In this document: one piece after another, positions 60,217 to 64,000 of the stretch | Numbering within the stretch: the stretch's first letter is position 1 | Layout: the number at the start of each line of letters is the position of its first letter | From: CAWCQC01 sp963819905 | GTDB taxonomy: Bacteria; Actinomycetota; Thermoleophilia; Gaiellales; Gaiellaceae | Length of the DNA stretch: 64,000 nt | Direction of reading: 5' to 3' | Assembly: GCA_963819905.1 (NCBI GenBank) | Contig: CAWFXP010000010.1 | Span: 248,001 to 312,000 of the forward strand | Made by a program: the position numbers and the translations under genes | Notes under the pieces: generated by a model | Databases searched by the model: none | The model's input: only the letters and a program-made list of their open reading frames with translations | Told to the model about the DNA's origin: nothing

Positions 60217-60435
60217 TCAGGCGGCAGAGGGAGAGCGCACGGCGGCGATCACGGCTCGCCCGAGCGGCAGCAGCCGCTCGGCGTCCGCCGAGCCCTGCTC
60301 GAGCGACACCATCGATCCGTCCGCGAAGTACAGGTCGACGTGCTCCTGCTGGCGCGAACGGCGGCGCCAGAGAACCGCTCCGGCCACCGCGGCCGCACCG
60401 ATCACGATGCCGGTGAAGAGCTTACCCCGAGCCAT
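60217..60435 (-). CDS. Small membrane-anchored protein
   Basis: 72 residues: one N-terminal hydrophobic helix (FTGIVIGAAAVAGAVLW), a basic stop (RRRSRQQ), then a short cytoplasmic domain starting VDLYFADGSMVSLEQGS. Overlaps the Roadblock gene by 14 bp and precedes pyrE by 2 bp. No family recognised; position suggests it partners the Roadblock protein. Confidence 0.6.
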   Translation of the reverse strand: MARGKLFTGIVIGAAAVAGAVLWRRRSRQQEHVDLYFADGSMVSLEQGSADAERLLPLGRAVIAAVRSPSAA

Positions 60436-60865
60436 TCGTCGAGCCCTCCTCGGGGGCCTCCTTGGCCGCCCGCGCCTTCTTCGAACCGGAGCGCGGCTTC
60501 GGCTTCGGCGCCAGCTCCTCGCCCGCGACGTGCCGCAGGCAGGTCTTCAGGTCGTAGAAGACGAGGCCGACCGTGGGATCCGGGGCGGTGACGGCGGCGA
60601 CGACCCGCTCCTCGTCCCGAACGACGAAGACGCAGCCGTCGGAGAACGCAACCTGGAGCTGTACGAGCCGTTCGCGCTCCTCGACCCGGCCCATGCTGTC
60701 CTCCGCGGCGCCGAACAGCTCCCCGGCGGCCCGGGCAAGGGCGTCGGAACGGGCGCTGTCGGCACTGCTCGACGCGAGGACGGAGCCCGCCGAATCGAGG
60801 ATCACAGCCGCCTCGATCTGCGCGGAGATCTCGGTGAGGTCGGCGAGCGCTTGGGAAGCGTCCAT
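60422..60865 (-). CDS. Roadblock/LC7-domain protein
   Basis: 147 residues: an alpha-beta Roadblock/LC7 fold (LTEISAQIEAAVILDSAGSVLASS... LVQLQVAFSDGCVFVVRDEERVVAAVT) for about 115 residues, then a Lys/Ala/Pro-rich tail. Such proteins often regulate small GTPases (MglA-type) or dimerise at membranes. Here it is translationally coupled to a membrane-anchored small protein. Starts ATG with TAGGTT eight bases upstream. Confidence 0.72.
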   Translation of the reverse strand: MDASQALADLTEISAQIEAAVILDSAGSVLASSSADSARSDALARAAGELFGAAEDSMGRVEERERLVQLQVAFSDGCVFVVRDEERVVAAVTAPDPTVGLVFYDLKTCLRHVAGEELAPKPKPRSGSKKARAAKEAPEEGSTNGSG

Positions 60866-60873
60866 CGCCGGGC

Positions 60874-60879
60874 AACCTA
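60874..60879 (-). promoter_or_regulatory. Leaderless -10 of the Roadblock gene
   Basis: TAGGTT on the minus strand, eight bases before the ATG at 60865, inside the gap after rdgB. Confidence 0.4.
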
Positions 60880-60888
60880 GCACACGGC

Positions 60889-61476
60889 TCAGGGCCGGGC
60901 AGCCGAGTCGAGCTCGCGCCCGAGCAGCCGCGCAGCGGAGGCGCGATGGCTCTTGCGGTCCTTCCAATCCTCGCCGAGCTCCGCGACCGTTTGCGACTCC
61001 CCGGCCGGGACGAAGACGGGGTCGTAACCGAAGCCGGCTGTACCGCGGGGCGCTCGCGCGATCGTGCCGGCGAGCATGCCGCGGACGAGATGCTCCCTGC
61101 CGTCGGGCGCGATCAGGACGAGCGCGCAGACGTAGCGGGCGCCGCGCTCTGAACGCGGAACGGTGCTGAGCGCAGCCAGCAGTCGCTCGGTGTTTCCCGC
61201 GTCAGTCGCCTCGGGGCCGGCGAACCGGGCCGAGCGGATACCCGGCGCTCCGTCGAGTGCCTCGACCTCGAGCCCGGAGTCTTCGCCGAGAACGGCCGAG
61301 TCCTCCGGCGCCCGGGAGCGGCCCCATCTGGCCTTGGCGAGCGCGTTCTCCTCGAACGAGGAGCCCGTCTCCTCGCCGATGTCCGTCGTGTCGAGCACCT
61401 CGATCTCCCAGTCGGGCAGGAGCCGGCGGAGCTCGCGCAGCTTCCCGGTGTTCCCCGAGACCAGAAGCGCCTTCAC
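60889..61476 (-). CDS. rdgB: XTP/dITP diphosphatase (RdgB/HAM1)
   Basis: Removes non-canonical purine triphosphates. 195 residues: LLVSGNTGKLRELRRLL, SFEENALAKAR, DSGLEVEALDGAPGIRSARFAG, and FGYDPVFVP, followed by WKDRKSHRASA. GTG start four bases after the rph stop. Confidence 0.94.
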   Translation of the reverse strand: MKALLVSGNTGKLRELRRLLPDWEIEVLDTTDIGEETGSSFEENALAKARWGRSRAPEDSAVLGEDSGLEVEALDGAPGIRSARFAGPEATDAGNTERLLAALSTVPRSERGARYVCALVLIAPDGREHLVRGMLAGTIARAPRGTAGFGYDPVFVPAGESQTVAELGEDWKDRKSHRASAARLLGRELDSAARP

Positions 61477-61480
61477 GCCG

Positions 61481-62176
61481 TCAGGCGGCGAGCGCCTGGC
61501 GCTGGCGCTCGGCGATGAGCGCGATGCCGCCTGCTGCTAGGTCGACGAGCTCGTCGAGGCCTGCCCGGCTGAACGGCGTCTTCTCGGCGGTCGCCTGCAC
61601 CTCGATGAGTCGCCCGTCGCCGGTCATGACCACGTTCATGTCGACCTCGGCCGCGGCGTCCTCGACGTAGTCGAGATCGAGGAGCGCCTCGCCGTCGACG
61701 ATCCCAACCGACACCGCGGCGACCGCGTCCTGCGGCTCGGGCAACCCGAGCCGCCGTGCCGCGAGCGCCAGGGCAACCCAGACGCCCGAGATGGCCGCCG
61801 TGCGGGTACCGCCGTCCGCCTGGATCACGTCGCAGTCGAGCCAAACGGTTCGCTCCCCGAGCGCACGCATGTCGTAAGCGGCGCGCAGCGACCGCCCGAT
61901 CAGCCGCTGGATCTCCACCGTGCGCCCCTTCTGCTTGCCGGCGCTTGCCTCCCGAGCGGTCCTCGTCCCGGTCGAGCCCGGCAGCATCCCGTACTCGGCC
62001 GTCAGCCACCCCTGACCGCGGCCGGCGAGCCACCGCGGCACACCGTCCTCGATCGTCGCCGTGCAGAGAACGCGTGTCTTCCCGAAGGAGATGAGCGCAG
62101 AGCCGTGCGCCTGCTCGACGAAGTCGCGATCGATCTCGAGCGCCCGCAGCTCGTCACGCCGCCGGCCCTCTCGCAT
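61481..62176 (-). CDS. rph: Ribonuclease PH
   Basis: Phosphorolytic trimming of tRNA 3' ends. 231 residues: HGSALISFGKTRVLCTATIEDGVP, LTAEYGMLPGSTGTR, QRLIGRSLRA, DVIQADGGTRTAAISG and LLDLDYVEDAAAEVDMNVVMT. Paired with rdgB as in many bacteria. A hairpin in its leader contains the ribosome site. Confidence 0.96.
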   Translation of the reverse strand: MREGRRRDELRALEIDRDFVEQAHGSALISFGKTRVLCTATIEDGVPRWLAGRGQGWLTAEYGMLPGSTGTRTAREASAGKQKGRTVEIQRLIGRSLRAAYDMRALGERTVWLDCDVIQADGGTRTAAISGVWVALALAARRLGLPEPQDAVAAVSVGIVDGEALLDLDYVEDAAAEVDMNVVMTGDGRLIEVQATAEKTPFSRAGLDELVDLAAGGIALIAERQRQALAA

Positions 62177-62178
62177 CA

Positions 62179-62201
62179 GTCGGCTCCAGGCGGGAGCCGA
62201 C
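62179..62201 (-). promoter_or_regulatory. Leader hairpin sequestering the rph ribosome site
   Basis: GTCGGCTCC / GGAGCCGAC, a perfect 9-bp stem with a 5-base loop, ends two bases before the rph ATG. The GGAG at 7 bases from ATG lies in the 3' arm, so folding would hide it. Confidence 0.45.
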
Positions 62202-62336
62202 CGCCGCGCAAGTCTTGGCCGCTGAGAGTGACGCTCTGGGCACGCTTCGTGCGCAACGGGCGCGGCCGCTCCCGATACGCTCGTAGCGGGTGGAGGCGCG
62301 GGGTGGCCCCTCGCGAAACCCCAGAAGGCCGGCCGA

Positions 62337-63158
62337 TCACGCGGCTGCCCGCTCGAGCTCGTCGACCGCGACCACCTCGACCCGGTCGATCGGCAGCTGG
62401 AGAAAGCGCTCGCCGAGCGCGCGGAACTCGTCCGGCGGGCCCGTGGTCAGGAACCGGCAGGAACCGTCGCGTTCGGGGAGGTTCTCGACACCCTTGCGCT
62501 CGAGCGTCTCCGCGACCTCCCGTGCCGTCTCCTCGGCCGAGAAGACGAGCGTGACGTCACGCCCGAAGGTGCGTTCGAACACGGGCCGCACGAGCGGGTA
62601 ATGCGTGCAGCCGAGGATGACGGTGTCGACCCCGGCGCTCTTCAGCGGCGCCGCATACTCCCGCACCGCGGCGACGAGGCGCCGGTCGACCTCCGGGCCT
62701 GCTTCGATCAGCGGGACGAGCTTCGGGCAGGCGACCTCGGTCACCGACACGCCGGCGTCGAGCGCGAGGACGGCGCTCGTGTAGCGGCGGCTCGAGACGG
62801 TCGCCTCGGTGGCGAGCAGGCCCACCCGCCGGTTTCGCGTCGCCTGGACGGCGGCCCGAGCCTCCGGCGCGAGGACGCCGACGACCGGTACCGCGAGTCG
62901 CGACTGCAGCGTCGGCAGGGCCGCCGCGGTCGCCGAGTTGCAGGCCGCGACGATCAGCTTGACGCCGAGCCCTTGAAGGTACGAAGCGACCTCGAGCGCG
63001 CAGCGGCGGATCTCGGCGGCAGGCCGGGGCCCGTACGGGCAGCGAGCGCCGTCGCCCAGGTAGACGAAGTCCTCGTGCGGCATCGTGACGAGGCACTCGT
63101 GGAGCACGGTCAGCCCGCCCGCTCCCGAGTCGAAGATCCCGATCGCCCGCTCGTCCAC
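62337..63158 (-). CDS. murI: Glutamate racemase
   Basis: Supplies D-glutamate for peptidoglycan. 273 residues: IGIFDSGAGGLTVL, the two catalytic cysteines in VAACNSATAAAL and LGCTHYPL, and GDGARCPYG. GTG at 63158 follows TAGAAT by eight bases; homology begins there. Confidence 0.95.
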   Translation of the reverse strand: MDERAIGIFDSGAGGLTVLHECLVTMPHEDFVYLGDGARCPYGPRPAAEIRRCALEVASYLQGLGVKLIVAACNSATAAALPTLQSRLAVPVVGVLAPEARAAVQATRNRRVGLLATEATVSSRRYTSAVLALDAGVSVTEVACPKLVPLIEAGPEVDRRLVAAVREYAAPLKSAGVDTVILGCTHYPLVRPVFERTFGRDVTLVFSAEETAREVAETLERKGVENLPERDGSCRFLTTGPPDEFRALGERFLQLPIDRVEVVAVDELERAAA

Positions 63159-63166
63159 CGGCGCCG

Positions 63167-63172
63167 ATTCTA
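63167..63172 (-). promoter_or_regulatory. Leaderless -10 of murI
   Basis: TAGAAT on the minus strand, eight bases before the GTG at 63158. Confidence 0.45.
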
Positions 63173-63218
63173 CGGATGGGCCTGGATCCCAGCGGCCTGG
63201 AGGCGAAGACCCCGAACG

Positions 63219-63224
63219 TACACT
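63219..63224 (+). promoter_or_regulatory. Leaderless -10 of the chorismate-binding enzyme gene
   Basis: TACACT, seven bases before the ATG at 63232; the same hexamer precedes ileS and fabI. Confidence 0.45.
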
Positions 63225-63231
63225 CTGGGTC

Positions 63232-64000
63232 ATGCTCGAGCTGAGGGCAGCAGACGGCGCATTCGAGCGAGTCGAGACGTACCTGCGAGACGCAGGCTTC
63301 TTCACCAGCGCCGGCACGGGATTGTGCGCCGACGTCTACCTCGGCTACGGGCTGTCGACGGCGCTTCGCCGACTTCCCTGGCCGGATCCGCCGGAGCCGT
63401 GCCCGCTCCCGCTCGCCGCCTGCAGGATTCGGGCGGCCGACGAGCCGCCGCAACCGACGGGTGCGTTCCGGATCGGGCGCTGGTCGCGCACGTGGGAGGA
63501 GGACGGCTACGCCGCTGCGGTCGATGCCGCCCGGGAGGCGATCGCGCGCGGCGACGTCTATCAGGTGAACCTCGTCCAGCACCTCCACGCGCCGTTCGCG
63601 GGCGACCCGTCCGCGCTCGTGACCCGCCTCGCGGTGCTCAACCCGCTGGCACCGCGACCGCTGTGCGGGGACGCCTGGACGATCGTGTCCGCCTCGCCCG
63701 AGCTGTTCCTGACGCGCCGCGGTCGGCGCGTTTGGACGAAACCGATCAAGGGCACCCGGCCGGCCGGCTCGTCCGACGACCTCCAGGCCTCGGAGAAGGA
63801 CGCGGCCGAGCACGTGATGATCGTCGATCTCGAGCGAAACGACCTTTCGCGGGTCTGCGTGCCGGGATCGGTGCGCTGGCCCGAGCTGATGGTCGAGCGT
63901 CCGCTCGCGGGGGTCAGCCATCTCGTCTCGACCGTCGAGGGGCGGCTCCGCCCAGGCGTCGGCCTCTCGGAGCTGCTCACCGCCGTGTTCCCGGGCGGGT
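63232..64000 (+). CDS. Chorismate-binding enzyme (PabB/TrpE type), 3' truncated
   Basis: The frame is open to the window end; 256 residues are visible of an expected 400-460. Features: ARGDVYQVNLVQHL, SASPELFL, the chorismate-site TKPIKGTRPAG, and MIVDLERNDLSRVC, then LVSTVEGRLRPG, in family order. These favour aminodeoxychorismate synthase component I (folate) over anthranilate synthase, but the distinguishing C-terminus is missing. Divergent from murI. Confidence 0.88.
   Translation, partial: MLELRAADGAFERVETYLRDAGFFTSAGTGLCADVYLGYGLSTALRRLPWPDPPEPCPLPLAACRIRAADEPPQPTGAFRIGRWSRTWEEDGYAAAVDAAREAIARGDVYQVNLVQHLHAPFAGDPSALVTRLAVLNPLAPRPLCGDAWTIVSASPELFLTRRGRRVWTKPIKGTRPAGSSDDLQASEKDAAEHVMIVDLERNDLSRVCVPGSVRWPELMVERPLAGVSHLVSTVEGRLRPGVGLSELLTAVFPGG

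Overview
The window is very GC-rich DNA with tightly packed genes, many 4-bp start/stop overlaps (ATGA, GTGA) and frequent GTG starts. Gene content points to Actinomycetota, most plausibly class Thermoleophilia (Gaiella/Solirubrobacter type); this placement is inference from style and gene families, since no rRNA gene is present. It is mostly core chromosome. There is no CRISPR array, prophage or complete insertion sequence, and no gene-free stretch exceeds 300 bases.

Layout. 1-6600: NHEJ polymerase (cut by the window edge), ATP-dependent DNA ligase, CtaG-like protein, ROK sugar kinase divergent from a GH15 glycosidase, two small unknowns. 6722-10280: three-gene two-component system (stand-alone receiver, PAS histidine kinase, NarL-type regulator). 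10358-13188: frameshifted SBP56/methanethiol oxidase, VanY-like peptidase, damaged HNH gene running into tRNA-Pro. 13282-19711: EamA transporter, ispH, an isoleucyl-tRNA synthetase with altered signature motifs, thioredoxin, VOC protein, small cNMP-fold protein. 19714-24526: serine hydrolase divergent from a coupled operon ridA / GCS2-type ligase / selenocysteine redoxin, then a large membrane protein. 24552-32094: flavoprotein and its probable LuxR regulator, fabI, HDAC-like deacetylase, SDR, MarR-FIST pair, secreted SOD/CHRD-like protein, followed by a 180-bp quasi-palindromic element. 32308-35896: membrane-lipid enzymes and a thiol-redox protein.

45608-35880 (minus) is an eleven-gene run: UDG family protein, rplM, rpsI, glmM, glmS, acpS, nnr, LiaF-like, alr, cca (frameshifted), methyltransferase. 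It joins translation, UDP-GlcNAc and D-Ala supply for the wall, CoA/ACP activation and metabolite repair. 45627-54274 holds an MFS transporter, alanine aminotransferase, guaBA, a pfkB kinase and a DD-carboxypeptidase. 54279-64000 holds a FUSC exporter, a small membrane protein with a leaderless micro-ORF, pyrF, a DEDDh exonuclease with a perfect actinobacterial SOS box, HU, a pyrE/Roadblock/rdgB/rph/murI run, and a 3'-truncated chorismate-binding enzyme.

Two themes cross the window. First, promoters: at roughly 25 starts a TANNNT hexamer (or GATACT) lies only 6-9 bases before ATG/GTG with no Shine-Dalgarno, so leaderless transcription looks like the default, and several divergent pairs share one symmetrical -10. 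Second, redox and selenium: a UGA-decoded peroxiredoxin-like selenoprotein sits in an operon with a GCS2 ligase, while an SBP56 gene, two other thioredoxin-fold proteins and a sigma-R-like trx promoter lie nearby in the window. Three conserved genes carry indels (10358-11699, 12712-13137, 36665-37686); whether these are biological or sequencing errors cannot be decided here.
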